Assembly: GCA_041666155.1 (NCBI GenBank)
Contig: JBAYHM010000003.1
Span: 1 to 43,280 of the forward strand
Length of the DNA stretch: 43,280 nucleotides
Source of the DNA: SZUA-426 sp041666155
GTDB lineage: Bacteria > Spirochaetota > Spirochaetia > Treponematales > Breznakiellaceae
Reading direction: 5' to 3'
Positions 7,089-14,645 of this stretch are shown here, piece after piece. How positions within the stretch are numbered: the first letter of the stretch is position 1; the number at the start of each line of letters is the position of its first letter. A model generated the notes under the pieces. That model worked only from the letters and a program-made list of their open reading frames with translations. It made no database searches and had not been told where the DNA came from. Both the position numbers and the translations under genes were made by a program.

Positions 7089-7673
7089 ATGGCATCGCTT
7101 GATTCCGACGAAGAGGATGTTCGCGCCGTTCATCGAGCGCTGAACGGGGACGCACAGGCGTTTCGTTTTCTTGTCCTCAAATACGCGGATCGCATGTTAT
7201 CGTTTTGCCGCTCCCGTTCTCCCAGCGAGGAGGATGCCGCGGACGCGGCCCAGGAAACCTTCACGCGCGCGTACCGTTCCCTGCGGACCTTCCGCGTCGG
7301 CTCGTCCTTTGCCGCCTGGCTGTTCGCGATTGCCGCGAATAGGACCCGAACGAATTGGGCGCGTCGTTTTTCCGACCGTATAAAGGTAAAACGCGCTGAG
7401 GCCGAAGCTTTCGCGCGCTCAGCGGATGATCCTGAGGAAGACGCCTTGCGTCGAATTGAAATCGAGCGAATCCGCTCATCCGTGTCCGATCTGTCGGCGG
7501 ATTTACGGGTAGCGGTGGAATTGTATTATTTCGGGGAACTTTCGGTATCAGAGACCGCGCAAACTCTCAGCGTCGGTGAAGAGACGATCAAGTCACGTCT
7601 TTTCCGCGCGCGAAAAAAACTGCGCGTAATGCTTGAAGGGCGCAACCGAAAGACCGAGGACGAGGTATTATAA
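7089..7673 (+). CDS. ECF-family RNA polymerase sigma factor
   Basis: A 194-residue sigma-70 family protein with only regions 2 and 4, typical of ECF sigma factors. Region 2 covers FRFLVLKYADRMLSFC, ...EEDAADAAQETFTRAYRSLRTF and SSFAAWLFAIAANRTRTNWAR (about residues 20-95). Region 4 holds the helix-turn-helix LSVSETAQTLSVGEETIKSRLFRARKKL near the C-terminus. It should direct RNA polymerase to a small regulon in response to an envelope or other signal. The anti-sigma-like gene starts 3 nt after its stop. The frame is open upstream of 7089, but that stretch overlaps the promoter. Confidence 0.9.
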   Translation: MASLDSDEEDVRAVHRALNGDAQAFRFLVLKYADRMLSFCRSRSPSEEDAADAAQETFTRAYRSLRTFRVGSSFAAWLFAIAANRTRTNWARRFSDRIKVKRAEAEAFARSADDPEEDALRRIEIERIRSSVSDLSADLRVAVELYYFGELSVSETAQTLSVGEETIKSRLFRARKKLRVMLEGRNRKTEDEVL

Positions 7674-7676
7674 AGT

Positions 7677-8294
7677 ATGAACTGCGCGGATATGCGGCGA
7701 ATCGCCGCGGCTTGGGAAAGCGGAGACGGACTCACGGATGCGGAAACAAGGGAAGCGTTAGGTCATGCCTCCTCGTGTGACGTATGCCGGTCAAAGTATC
7801 CGGTCTTCCTCGCGCTTGCTCCACGCGATTCGGGACCAGCGCGACGGGCTGAACCGAGCGGAGAAGCCCGGTCGTTGGCCGAAAGGGTTATGGCGGATAT
7901 CGGAACCGCGCCTCGCGCCCGTCCTGTTCGGACCTCCGGCTCACGCCTGCGGCGGAGATTGCCCTATGCGGTGCCGGCGGCCCTTGTCGCGTGCGCCTTA
8001 TTCATCGTCGGCCTACGAGTCCGGGAATCCGATACGGTGGAAATTCGGTTCGTGCTTGACGCGCCTAACGCTAAAACAGTATTTCTCGCGGGAGATTTTT
8101 CATCTTGGGATACTAAGAATTTGGAACTCAATAAAACGGCGAGCGGCATCTGGGAACGGAAAGTCCGGTTGCGGCGTGGGCAAGCGTATTCTTACAATTT
8201 CATTGTTGACGGAGATTCCTGGGTAGTCGATCCAGCGGCGCCGGAGCGGATCGAGGACGGGTTCGGCGGCGAAAGCGCTCTGATACGGTTGTGA
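7677..8294 (+). CDS. Membrane anti-sigma-like protein with glycogen-binding (CBM48-like) domain
   Basis: 205 residues with three parts. Residues 1-45 (MNCADMRRIAAAWESGDGL..., HASSCDVC) resemble a zinc-finger anti-sigma domain with the H-x3-C-x2-C pattern. One membrane helix follows at about 100-120 (YAVPAALVACALFIVG). Residues 125-200 (LDAPNAKTVFLAGDFSSWD ... YSYNFIVDGDSWVVDPA) match the early-set/AMPK-type carbohydrate-binding module with its conserved W and NFIVDG-like segment. The topology puts the carbohydrate-like module outside the membrane. Pairing with the sigma gene suggests it holds the sigma factor and senses an envelope glycan or uses the fold structurally; the ligand is unknown. 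Confidence 0.8.
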   Translation: MNCADMRRIAAAWESGDGLTDAETREALGHASSCDVCRSKYPVFLALAPRDSGPARRAEPSGEARSLAERVMADIGTAPRARPVRTSGSRLRRRLPYAVPAALVACALFIVGLRVRESDTVEIRFVLDAPNAKTVFLAGDFSSWDTKNLELNKTASGIWERKVRLRRGQAYSYNFIVDGDSWVVDPAAPERIEDGFGGESALIRL

Positions 8295-8307
8295 GGGGAG
8301 GCCCGAT

Positions 8308-8769
8308 ATGCCACGTTCATTTGTATATATTCTGACGATCATCACCTGTACGGTTCCGCTCCTTTTCGGCCAAACCGGGCAGGGCTGGGAAGCTGCTTGG
8401 AACGCCTCTTCGTCATCGTCTTCCTTCGTGCCGTCGGGACTCGCTCGTGAAATCGTCGCGACTGAACTCGGCGCTCGGAATGGGGAAAGCGAAACCCTGC
8501 ACGCGCGCCGGTCCTTCGCCGCCGCGCTCGATGTGGAGCGGGCGCTCCGTTTCGGCTATACCTCCCAGGAAGCGCGCGCCCGTCTGCGCCAGTCTCTTCG
8601 TTTAGAGGCAAGCGCCGGTACCGAAGGAGGGGGACGTATGGCCGCGAAATTAGCCAAAGTGGAACGGAAAAATTCGCAGAGCGGTAAAGCCGGCGCTGTC
8701 GGTACCGGTTCCGCCATCGGCACCGGTTCAACCGGTACCGGCACCGGAAAGGGTAAGAACGGGCAATGA
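8308..8769 (+). CDS. Small secreted protein, Gly/Thr-rich tail
   Basis: 153 residues. It has an N-terminal signal peptide (MPRSFVYILTIITCTVPLLFG, cleavage after GQT plausible), a Ser-rich stretch, a helical middle (SRLA-type segment GLAREIVATELGARNGE through ARLRQSLRLEA), and a C-terminal repeat rich in GTG/STG. The repeat arises from a microrepeat of accgg-type units at about 8700-8750. No family is recognised. The phrase IVATELG recurs near the C-terminus of the next protein, suggesting the two share a small helical element. It lies in the sigma-factor operon and overlaps the next gene by ATGA. Confidence 0.65.
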   Translation: MPRSFVYILTIITCTVPLLFGQTGQGWEAAWNASSSSSSFVPSGLAREIVATELGARNGESETLHARRSFAAALDVERALRFGYTSQEARARLRQSLRLEASAGTEGGGRMAAKLAKVERKNSQSGKAGAVGTGSAIGTGSTGTGTGKGKNGQ

Positions 8770-9470
8770 ACAGCGCGTTCACTCTTCGAACGATATGCGT
8801 TGTTGCTCTGTTCTGCCTTGCCGGCGCCGTTTTTGGTCAGCAAACGGCGCGGTGGCTCTCAACGTCCGACGAAGCGAAACCCTATTCTGCCATCGCCCCC
8901 CGCTTGATCGCGTTGGCCGAAGCCGTCGTCGCGGCCGGTATCGATGAAAAACTCTATCTTGATCGCCTCATTGAAGGTGTGCGAAAACGCGCTTCCCCGG
9001 AGCGGATTGGAAAAGCGCTGGAGGAAGAGACGTCCCGGCTCTTATTCATGGCGAAAGAACTGGATTCATCAGGTATCCGTATGACCGCGGAATCCAGGGA
9101 ACGCATTTTAGCCGACGGTGCGCTTTCCCTGCGCGCTTCGATTTCTCGGGATGAATTCAGCGCGGTTGTCAAGAAAATCGCCGTGAAAGGCGCATCGCTC
9201 GATCGGCTAGGTTCGACGCTTTCGGCGCTAGCGGCCGCGGATCCGGCACGAATCGTCGGTACGACATTACGCTTAGAACTCGCCGAAGCGATCGCGCTCT
9301 CGGTCATACAGACGGATCGACTTGATTCGCTGGCGGCCGTATTCGCCCGAGGCAGGTCGTTCGGCTTGGCTCCCGATAGGATCGCGCGCATAGTCGCGAC
9401 CGAACTTGGTTCAGGAGGATCTCTCGCGGCGGTGGACGCGGCATTGAACAGGGAGAGGAGACAACGATGA
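8766..9470 (+). CDS. Secreted helical protein of unknown function
   Basis: 234 residues with a signal peptide (TICVVALFCLAGAVFGQQ) and a mostly alpha-helical mature region rich in Ala, Arg, Glu and Leu. Repeating helical units such as IAPRLIALAEAVVAAGIDEKLYLDRLIEGV and FARGRSFGLAPDRIARIVATELG share the last motif with the upstream gene. I do not recognise a family. It starts within the previous stop (ATGA) and ends within the next start, so translation is coupled and the three downstream genes are likely expressed as a set under the ECF sigma. Confidence 0.65.
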   Translation: MNSAFTLRTICVVALFCLAGAVFGQQTARWLSTSDEAKPYSAIAPRLIALAEAVVAAGIDEKLYLDRLIEGVRKRASPERIGKALEEETSRLLFMAKELDSSGIRMTAESRERILADGALSLRASISRDEFSAVVKKIAVKGASLDRLGSTLSALAAADPARIVGTTLRLELAEAIALSVIQTDRLDSLAAVFARGRSFGLAPDRIARIVATELGSGGSLAAVDAALNRERRQR

Positions 9471-10390
9471 TCGTACTTGGATATTCTACAAAAACCTGCG
9501 CCGCGTGCCGTTTTCTCGTCATTGCCATACTGTTGGGTGTCTCCGTTTCCGTACACTCTTATGATGTCGAGTTCGATATCGGCTCTCGTTTCGGCACTTT
9601 GCAGCCGAGGGCCCTCGGCGCGTTTTCCTTGAACGCAAGCAGCATATCCGGCGCGTTTGCGGTCGGTACGACCGCTGACGGCGAAGTATCAATTGATACC
9701 GTAGGGAATCCTGGTATTGACGCCTATTTCCGGGGGGACGCCTCATACGCGCTCGGCTCGTTTATTTCGGGGCTCCGGCTGGAAGCGACAACCCTTCGTT
9801 CCGTCGAAACCGGAGAAGAGGCTATCAACCTTTCTCTTTCCGCTCCGTTTACGCTGAACGGCCGCGATCTTTCTCTTTCGTTCGCTCCCGCCTGCGGAGT
9901 AGGGTTCTACGACGACGAATCCTTCAATTTCGGTGCCCGCCTGAATGTTTCCTATTTGGCCGGGGATTTCGTTCTAAAACCGGGCGCCACTTTCTCGGAG
10001 ACCTTGTTCCCGGATGGATCGCGGACCCTGGCGATCGCGCCTTCACTGGGCTTCGTCTGGTATCCGGGGATTCCCTTATCGGCGGATTTTTCCGTCGGCT
10101 GGTCGCGGTCTGAAACCGATAGCGGAACTGTATCAACGTCATTCCCGGTCTCGGCGATTTTTTCGGCCGTTCCTCTCCCTTGGCTTTGTGTAAGTGCAAA
10201 ACTAAAAAGCGAAGCGGATATTTCCGGATTGATGTCTTACCGGGTGGATGGAGAGTTGGAACTGATCAAATACGTCCCGAACGGAAGGGCGTTCCATCTC
10301 CCCATCGCCGCATACTATTCTTGGACGGATGGCGGAAGCGCGAACTTCGGAGTGAGTATTATGGTCGGTTTCTCATTCGGGCAAGAATAG
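9467..10390 (+). CDS. Predicted outer-membrane beta-barrel protein
   Basis: 307 residues with an N-terminal hydrophobic signal (RFLVIAILLGVSVSVHSYD). Many alternating beta-strands follow (FDIGSRFGTL, FALSFAPACGVGFYDDESFNFGARLNVSYLAGDF-like pattern, LSADFSVGWS). The protein ends FGVSIMVGFSFGQE, close to the terminal-aromatic rule for outer-membrane barrels. The exact family is not recognised. It is the last gene of the sigma-factor operon, ATGA-coupled to 8766. Convergent with the methyltransferase at 10396, with only 5 bp between the stops. Confidence 0.7.
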   Translation: MIVLGYSTKTCAACRFLVIAILLGVSVSVHSYDVEFDIGSRFGTLQPRALGAFSLNASSISGAFAVGTTADGEVSIDTVGNPGIDAYFRGDASYALGSFISGLRLEATTLRSVETGEEAINLSLSAPFTLNGRDLSLSFAPACGVGFYDDESFNFGARLNVSYLAGDFVLKPGATFSETLFPDGSRTLAIAPSLGFVWYPGIPLSADFSVGWSRSETDSGTVSTSFPVSAIFSAVPLPWLCVSAKLKSEADISGLMSYRVDGELELIKYVPNGRAFHLPIAAYYSWTDGGSANFGVSIMVGFSFGQE

Positions 10391-10395
10391 GCGAC

Positions 10396-10971
10396 CTAAC
10401 GCCCCACGTACCAGGCGTTGGCTGGGGCGACGTCGATGATTTCCAGGCTGCCGAAGAAATTCGCCATTTCCTTCTCGGCAAAATTGACGAAGGCGAAATA
10501 ATCGCCGCCCTCAAGCCGTTCTATCAATTCCGTCGTCCAGGACTGTCTGCCGCGATAGTCGTGAATGATCACGGCTTTTCGGGCTATCCGCCTCGCTTCC
10601 CGGAAGAGTGTCTCCCTGAACGCGGAGTTGATTCCGTGGGCGACGTAAGACGAAATGACGAAGTCGAAGGACCCGTCCGGGTAGGGTAGGCCGTTTCGAA
10701 TATCGCCGAGCTCGCATTTCCACCCCGCTTTTCGCGCGGCGGCAACCATTTTGGGCGCGGCGTCGACGCCTTCGGCTTTGAATCCGGCTTCGGAGAGTAC
10801 CGATACAAGCGCGCCCGTCCCGCAGCCGACATCCAGGAACGAATCGCCCTGATCAGCCCCGATTTTTTTCGCGTTGGCCGCGACGATTGGTTGGAACATG
10901 CGCCGCTGCATGCCGTAAAACTTGCGATACGCTTGGGCTATGAAATTGAAAAGGCGGATATGTGAATCCAT
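10396..10971 (-). CDS. Class I SAM-dependent methyltransferase
   Basis: 191 residues with SAM motif I FLDVGCGTGALVS (about 46-58), acidic loop EGVDAAPKM, motif DIRNGLPYPDGSFDFVISSYVAHG, and a C-terminal substrate-side half. It resembles the UbiE/methyltransf_11 group; the substrate cannot be told from sequence. It is divergent from the NapH-like gene at 11101, and their promoters are back to back. This mirrors the divergent Fe-S protein/methyltransferase pair at 360-1655. TACATT lies 6 nt before the ATG with TTGATG 17 bp further, so the mRNA may be leaderless. Confidence 0.82.
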   Translation of the reverse strand: MDSHIRLFNFIAQAYRKFYGMQRRMFQPIVAANAKKIGADQGDSFLDVGCGTGALVSVLSEAGFKAEGVDAAPKMVAAARKAGWKCELGDIRNGLPYPDGSFDFVISSYVAHGINSAFRETLFREARRIARKAVIIHDYRGRQSWTTELIERLEGGDYFAFVNFAEKEMANFFGSLEIIDVAPANAWYVGR

Positions 10972-10977
10972 ATTTCT

Positions 10978-11045
10978 AATGTAGGGCTAAAGTGTGAGAT
11001 CATCAATATCATAATGTTGATTATATATTAAAAAATATATATTAT
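10978..11045. promoter_or_regulatory. Divergent back-to-back promoters
   Basis: Plus strand: TTGATT at 11017-11022, a 17-bp AT-only spacer, and TATTAT at 11040-11045, serving the gene at 11101. Minus strand: TTGATG (11006 to 11001), a 17-bp spacer, and TACATT ending 6 nt before the ATG at 10971. The two -35 elements are arms of one dyad, atcaa...ttgat, at 11002-11021. A single bound protein could control both genes; that is inference. Confidence 0.6.
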
Positions 11046-11100
11046 GATTAGGCTAATCACTCAACAACTAGCAAATCGAATTTACTTTCGGAGATTTCAT

Positions 11101-11595
11101 ATGAACATGTTTGGGAAAATCATCAGACAACGAAAATGGAAGGTTCTGTCCGTAGCTTTCGTAGCGGTTTTCGCCGGCGCCGGCTATTTCTTTCCCGTCC
11201 TCGGACTGGTAGTCTTGGCTCTTATGATCGTTGCTCTCGGTATGAATTTTAATAAGCGCCGATCGTTTTGCGCGGGAACTTGTCCGAACGGAACATTTCT
11301 TGCTTCCGCGCTTAAACCGGTATCCCGAAACAGGAAAATGCCGCGTGCGCTCGTGAGCGTGCAATTCCGACGAATGCTCTGCGGCGTGATGATGTTCTGT
11401 ATGATCGGACTCCTCGTCCGCGGATACCCGAACCTAGCGAACATAGGCAGAGTATTTTGGGTGATCTATAGTATCGCTTTATCTTTGGGTGTTTTGGCCG
11501 GGCTTTTCTACAAACCGCGCGCGTGGTGCGCGTTCTGTCCGCTGGGCACGCTGCAGGACACGATTGCCGGAGTATCAAAAGAAGCGGATAAATAG
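11101..11595 (+). CDS. NapH-like membrane protein with Cys-Pro Fe-S motifs
   Basis: 164 residues with about four hydrophobic helices (KVLSVAFVAVFAGAGYFFPV, GLVVLALMIVALGMNF, RRMLCGVMMFCMIGLLV, VIYSIALSLGVLAGLF). Two Cys-Pro motifs lie at membrane edges, FCAGTCPNGTF and WCAFCPLGTLQD, typical of NapH/NosR/CcoG-type polyferredoxin membrane proteins. The soluble ferredoxin tail found in longer members is missing. It could pass electrons from the quinone pool or support a redox enzyme. The ATG at 11101 has CGGAG 7 nt upstream; another in-frame start lies upstream but sits in the promoter. It ends in a hairpin terminator. Confidence 0.8.
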   Translation: MNMFGKIIRQRKWKVLSVAFVAVFAGAGYFFPVLGLVVLALMIVALGMNFNKRRSFCAGTCPNGTFLASALKPVSRNRKMPRALVSVQFRRMLCGVMMFCMIGLLVRGYPNLANIGRVFWVIYSIALSLGVLAGLFYKPRAWCAFCPLGTLQDTIAGVSKEADK

Positions 11596-11638
11596 GACGC
11601 GGGGATACTCGTCCGACTTATCCCGCTTATCTCTTTTC
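11582..11638 (+). terminator. Terminator overlapping the 11101 gene stop
   Basis: Outer arms 11582-11591 (aagcggataa) and 11618-11628 pair with one bulge. Inner arms ggacg (11595-11599) and cgtcc (11610-11614) pair perfectly, and a T-rich run (tctctttt) follows. The stem begins inside the last codons. Confidence 0.6.
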
Positions 11639-11750
11639 TACTTAACTTCATACTAACCTAACAATTTTCTCATATTTAAGTACCCGTATATAGCTGTTTT
11701 TGCTTATTTGAGTGTTACTATTTTAGTCATATTTACTCTAGGAGGTTTCT

Positions 11751-13181
11751 ATGAGTAACGGTAAACTGAATAAAGTGATGAAAACAGTATCCTTAACGAG
11801 CATAATTCTGATTGCGGCGTTAGCTTTTTCAGGGTGTCCTTCGGGCGTCGCTTCCACCGGTACGGCGGGAGTCAGCGGATACGCGAAAGGCGTAATCACC
11901 GCAAAGGGCAGCATTTTCGTCAACGGCGTGGAATATGAAACGACCTCCAGCACGGTCACCTTGGACAACGCGTCAGGCGGGGAAAACGATCTTCAGGTAG
12001 GCATGTATGTCGAATTGACTGGCTCGATTGATTCGAATACCGGCAGGGGCGTAGCCAACGCGGTCAATTATTCCAGTTCTATTGAAGGGACAATCGACGC
12101 GGCGAGCATCAATGTGTCGGCTGGAACATTTACGATCTTCGGTACGACCGTGCAGACCGATGCGGCTACGGTATACGAACATACGACCGGATTTTCGGGA
12201 ATCGGTCCTCTGTCCGCGGGGAATCTGGTCGAGGTGAGCGGAACGCTGAACTCCGCGACAAATTCGATCCGAGCAACCAGAGTAGAGAAGAAATCCGTTT
12301 CCGAAGATTTTAAGCTCAAGGGAACGGTGAGCGGCCTTTCGGGATCGACGAACGGAACGTTTACCTTGACGCTTGAAAACGGAACTACGTTCACCGTCAA
12401 TTTTACGGGCACCCTCAACCCGAGCGTCGTCAACGGCGTCCGAGTGAAAGTTGAGTTCGCCGCGGCGCCTTCACTCAACGTCGTCAATACCACAGCGGCC
12501 AAGATTGAGGCGAGGCATCAGTTGTCCTCGAATGAAGGAGATAGGGGCGAAGTGAGCGGGATAGTGTCCGCGTTCAATGGGACGACGGAGCCGGTAACCT
12601 TCGTTGTAGACGGCACTACGGTAAACGCCGCTTCTTCCCTGGTCGTCGGGGTCGCGAACGGGATCAGGGTCGAGGTAAAAGGTTCAATGACGGCGGGAGT
12701 GCTCATCGCAACCGAAGTTCGCATTGAAAAAGACGCCGACCTTGAAATGAAGGGCGTCCTTACCGCGGTAAATCCGAGCGCGGGGACTGTCGCGGTTAAC
12801 GGAGTCGTCCTCTATGTTGAGGCGAGCACGATTTTCAAGGATGACACAACCGTTCCCGTCGTGCTTTTCGGGTTGGCTAATCTGAGCGTCGGCAACTATG
12901 CTGAAGCGAATGCTTTCGTCGCCGCGAACGGAAAGACGACGGCCGCTAAAATTGAGCGCAAGGAAATCTCGACTGAAGCTGAATTGACGGGCATCGTTAC
13001 GGCGATAAGCGGCAATGTTATCACTGTTCTGGGACTGGATATCGATACCTCATCTTTGACAAGGAATCCTTCCGGCCAGACGGCTTTCCTCAGCGCGATT
13101 ACCATCGGCTCCACAAAAGTGAAGCTGTCCGGCACAATCGCCTCGGGGGCAGTTTCCTGGACATCGGCCGCGATTGACTGA
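11751..13181 (+). CDS. DUF5666-like repeat lipoprotein
   Basis: 476 residues with a lipoprotein signal (IILIAALAFSGC, lipidated Cys near residue 28). The mature chain is a series of related beta-rich units, each reading roughly EVSGIVSAFNG...FVVDGTTVNAASSLVVGVANGIRVEVKGSM...ATEVRIEK. The units carry the G-x-V-x(n)-V-x-V-x-G-x-x-V pattern of DUF5666. About five to six units are visible, joined by short charged linkers (RVEKKS, KIEARHQ, RIEKDAD, KIERKEIS). Function is unknown; such proteins are generally exported and surface-linked. AGGAGG lies 6 nt before the ATG, and a strong terminator follows at 13210. It stands alone as a single-gene unit. Confidence 0.8.
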   Translation: MSNGKLNKVMKTVSLTSIILIAALAFSGCPSGVASTGTAGVSGYAKGVITAKGSIFVNGVEYETTSSTVTLDNASGGENDLQVGMYVELTGSIDSNTGRGVANAVNYSSSIEGTIDAASINVSAGTFTIFGTTVQTDAATVYEHTTGFSGIGPLSAGNLVEVSGTLNSATNSIRATRVEKKSVSEDFKLKGTVSGLSGSTNGTFTLTLENGTTFTVNFTGTLNPSVVNGVRVKVEFAAAPSLNVVNTTAAKIEARHQLSSNEGDRGEVSGIVSAFNGTTEPVTFVVDGTTVNAASSLVVGVANGIRVEVKGSMTAGVLIATEVRIEKDADLEMKGVLTAVNPSAGTVAVNGVVLYVEASTIFKDDTTVPVVLFGLANLSVGNYAEANAFVAANGKTTAAKIERKEISTEAELTGIVTAISGNVITVLGLDIDTSSLTRNPSGQTAFLSAITIGSTKVKLSGTIASGAVSWTSAAID

Positions 13182-13209
13182 AGCCCGGAATAAACGGCGC
13201 TAAATTGGA

Positions 13210-13248
13210 ACGGCTCTGAAGGTTTCCCTTCAGAGCCGTCCTCTTTTC
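13210..13248 (+). terminator. Strong intrinsic terminator
   Basis: Arms 13210-13222 (acggctctgaagg) and 13227-13239 are perfectly complementary over 13 bp with a tttc loop. They are followed by cctctttt. It ends the DUF5666-like gene. A second, smaller hairpin at 13296-13310 (gagga/tcctc) followed by gttttt may back it up. Confidence 0.85.
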
Positions 13249-13349
13249 TAGACCGGGTACCGTGCTGCCAAGGTTTTTGAATCAACCCGGTTCAGGAGGA
13301 TTGACTCCTCGTTTTTACTCCTAGTTAAAGGAATAGTTCTTATCTCCAA

Positions 13350-14099
13350 TTACTTCGGAAAATCACCGAACAGGAAGAAGGTCTTGATGAAATTGGGCTT
13401 CAGCTTACCGAGATTTTCCGAGAAAGCTTTTTCGTCGCCGGTTTCCAAAGCTTTTTTGGTGCCGGACATGACCGTTTCGATAGCCTGCCACTGGGTCCGG
13501 TACACGCCGTCCGCTTTCGCCGACAGTCCGGCGTCGGTAATGAGTGCTTCCACGGATTTCACTTTATTCCAGCGGGCGATAGCTACGTCCAGGTCGGCGG
13601 CGACGCCCATTTTTTCCGACGCGCTCCATTCGGCGAATTTCTTTGCCGGTTTGTTGTTCAGAAGGTCTTCCATCGCGTTGTGGTACAAGGTTAGGGCGTC
13701 GATGAAGTAGGGGACTTTCTGACGGGTCCGGGATTCGAGGAGCGTCATTCGGACGCCTTCGAGCGCTTCATGAGACGCGGGACCGTTCGATTTCTCGAAG
13801 AGCGCCGTTTTAGCCTTGGCCACTACATGGTTGATCTTTTCAAGGTCCTCCGCCCATTCTCCGTCGAAGCCGGCTTGGGTAGCGAAACGACCGGTGAACG
13901 CGGTCCATTCGCTTTCAAAGGAGGAGAAGGCGATCTTGGCTTTCGCCTGCTGATCGGCTTGCCCGGTCAGTCCTAGCGCCGGAATGTACACCTTGTCCAA
14001 TTTGGTCATGGCCGGCACTAAATCGGCCGGTACGGCGAAGGACCCGACGGTAACCAAAGTCCCGAAAACTAAACCGAGTGATAAAATACGCGCTTTCAT
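13350..14099 (-). CDS. Exported helical protein of unknown function
   Basis: 249 residues with a signal peptide (MKARILSLGLVFGTLVTVGSFAVPA). The mature part is predicted helical and Lys/Ala/Glu-rich (MTKLDKVYIPALGL, KIAFSSFESEWTAFTGRF, NHVVAKAKTALFEK, PYFIDALTLYHNAMEDLLN, FSENLGKLKPNFIKTFFLFGDF). Its length and spaced helices suggest a helical bundle, possibly cytochrome c'-like in shape, but it has no CxxCH haem site. I do not recognise a family. The ATG at 14099 is preferred because GGAGG sits 5 nt upstream. It lies 34 nt after the SHOCT gene stop on the same strand, so the two form an operon. Confidence 0.65.
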   Translation of the reverse strand: MKARILSLGLVFGTLVTVGSFAVPADLVPAMTKLDKVYIPALGLTGQADQQAKAKIAFSSFESEWTAFTGRFATQAGFDGEWAEDLEKINHVVAKAKTALFEKSNGPASHEALEGVRMTLLESRTRQKVPYFIDALTLYHNAMEDLLNNKPAKKFAEWSASEKMGVAADLDVAIARWNKVKSVEALITDAGLSAKADGVYRTQWQAIETVMSGTKKALETGDEKAFSENLGKLKPNFIKTFFLFGDFPK

Positions 14100-14133
14100 A
14101 AAAACCTCCAAATAGTGATGTACTGTGAGAAAA

Positions 14134-14394
14134 TCAGTTCTTAGAGTCGATGGCGGCCTTCATCGATTTGAAGGTCTCCGCATCGATCTCTCCGCGGGAA
14201 AAACGTTCGATGAGAATTTCGAGTCCGTGTTCTTTCGGGTCACTAGCGTAGTTCCGGGATTTGTTCATTTTGAAGAATGCGACAATCGCGAAAACGGCAA
14301 GCGCTATCAGTATCGCCGTCATTAGAAAACCTCCAAAAGGAAACCCGAACGCGTATCCGCCCTGGCCCCATCCTCCATTCCAGTTATGCATCAT
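14134..14394 (-). CDS. Small SHOCT-domain membrane protein
   Basis: 86 residues. A Gly/Trp-rich N-terminus (MMHNWNGGWGQGGYAFGF) precedes one membrane helix (LMTAILIALAVFAIVAFF). A C-terminal SHOCT motif, HGLEILIERFSRGEIDAETFKSMKAAI, is a short helical module often found at the C-terminus of small membrane proteins and thought to mediate oligomerisation. GGAGG lies 8 nt before the ATG. It is first in a two-gene unit with the exported protein at 13350. Confidence 0.8.
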   Translation of the reverse strand: MMHNWNGGWGQGGYAFGFPFGGFLMTAILIALAVFAIVAFFKMNKSRNYASDPKEHGLEILIERFSRGEIDAETFKSMKAAIDSKN

Positions 14395-14567
14395 GATTAA
14401 ACCTCCATGATTTCTATATTCAATTATTACTATGCAGTTAGCGTGCCAAGTAGAAATTCGCCTAAAGATGCGTGTTTTTGATGAGTTTTCCTTTTGTTTT
14501 GGGGCTTCTTTGCCGGTTGCCTGGGTAATTGTTTCCCGCCCGCTATGCTTTTTTTACCCGATTCACC
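14395..14567. other. Intergenic spacer before the DJ-1 operon
   Basis: No gene was found. The left end must hold the promoter of the minus-strand SHOCT gene, and TTGGCA-like and AT-rich elements are present but not clear. The middle has T-rich runs (14475-14560). The promoter of the plus-strand operon begins at 14568. Confidence 0.4.
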
Positions 14568-14630
14568 TTGACGATAGTCGATCGATACCGTATATCTATA
14601 TTGTGTTGATATCGACATGATGTTGATATC
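14568..14630 (+). promoter_or_regulatory. Promoter with 23-bp palindromic operator
   Basis: TTGACG (14568-14573), a 17-bp spacer and TATATC (14591-14596) form the promoter. Just after the expected start site lies a 23-bp palindrome, 14608-14630: gatatc, then [g/a]acat, a central base, atgt[t/c], then gatatc. It is symmetric at all but the central base and one pair. A second, overlapping dyad, tgttgatatcgaca (14604-14617), shares the left arm. The position blocks transcription if bound. The TetR protein at the end of the same operon is the natural candidate; that link is inference. Confidence 0.75.
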
Positions 14631-14645
14631 TGGAGGTGAATGAAC

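Noticed and set aside
11002..11021. A second copy of the TetR palindrome
   Set aside because: The dyad is fully explained by two back-to-back -35 elements, and only one half matches the 23-bp site.
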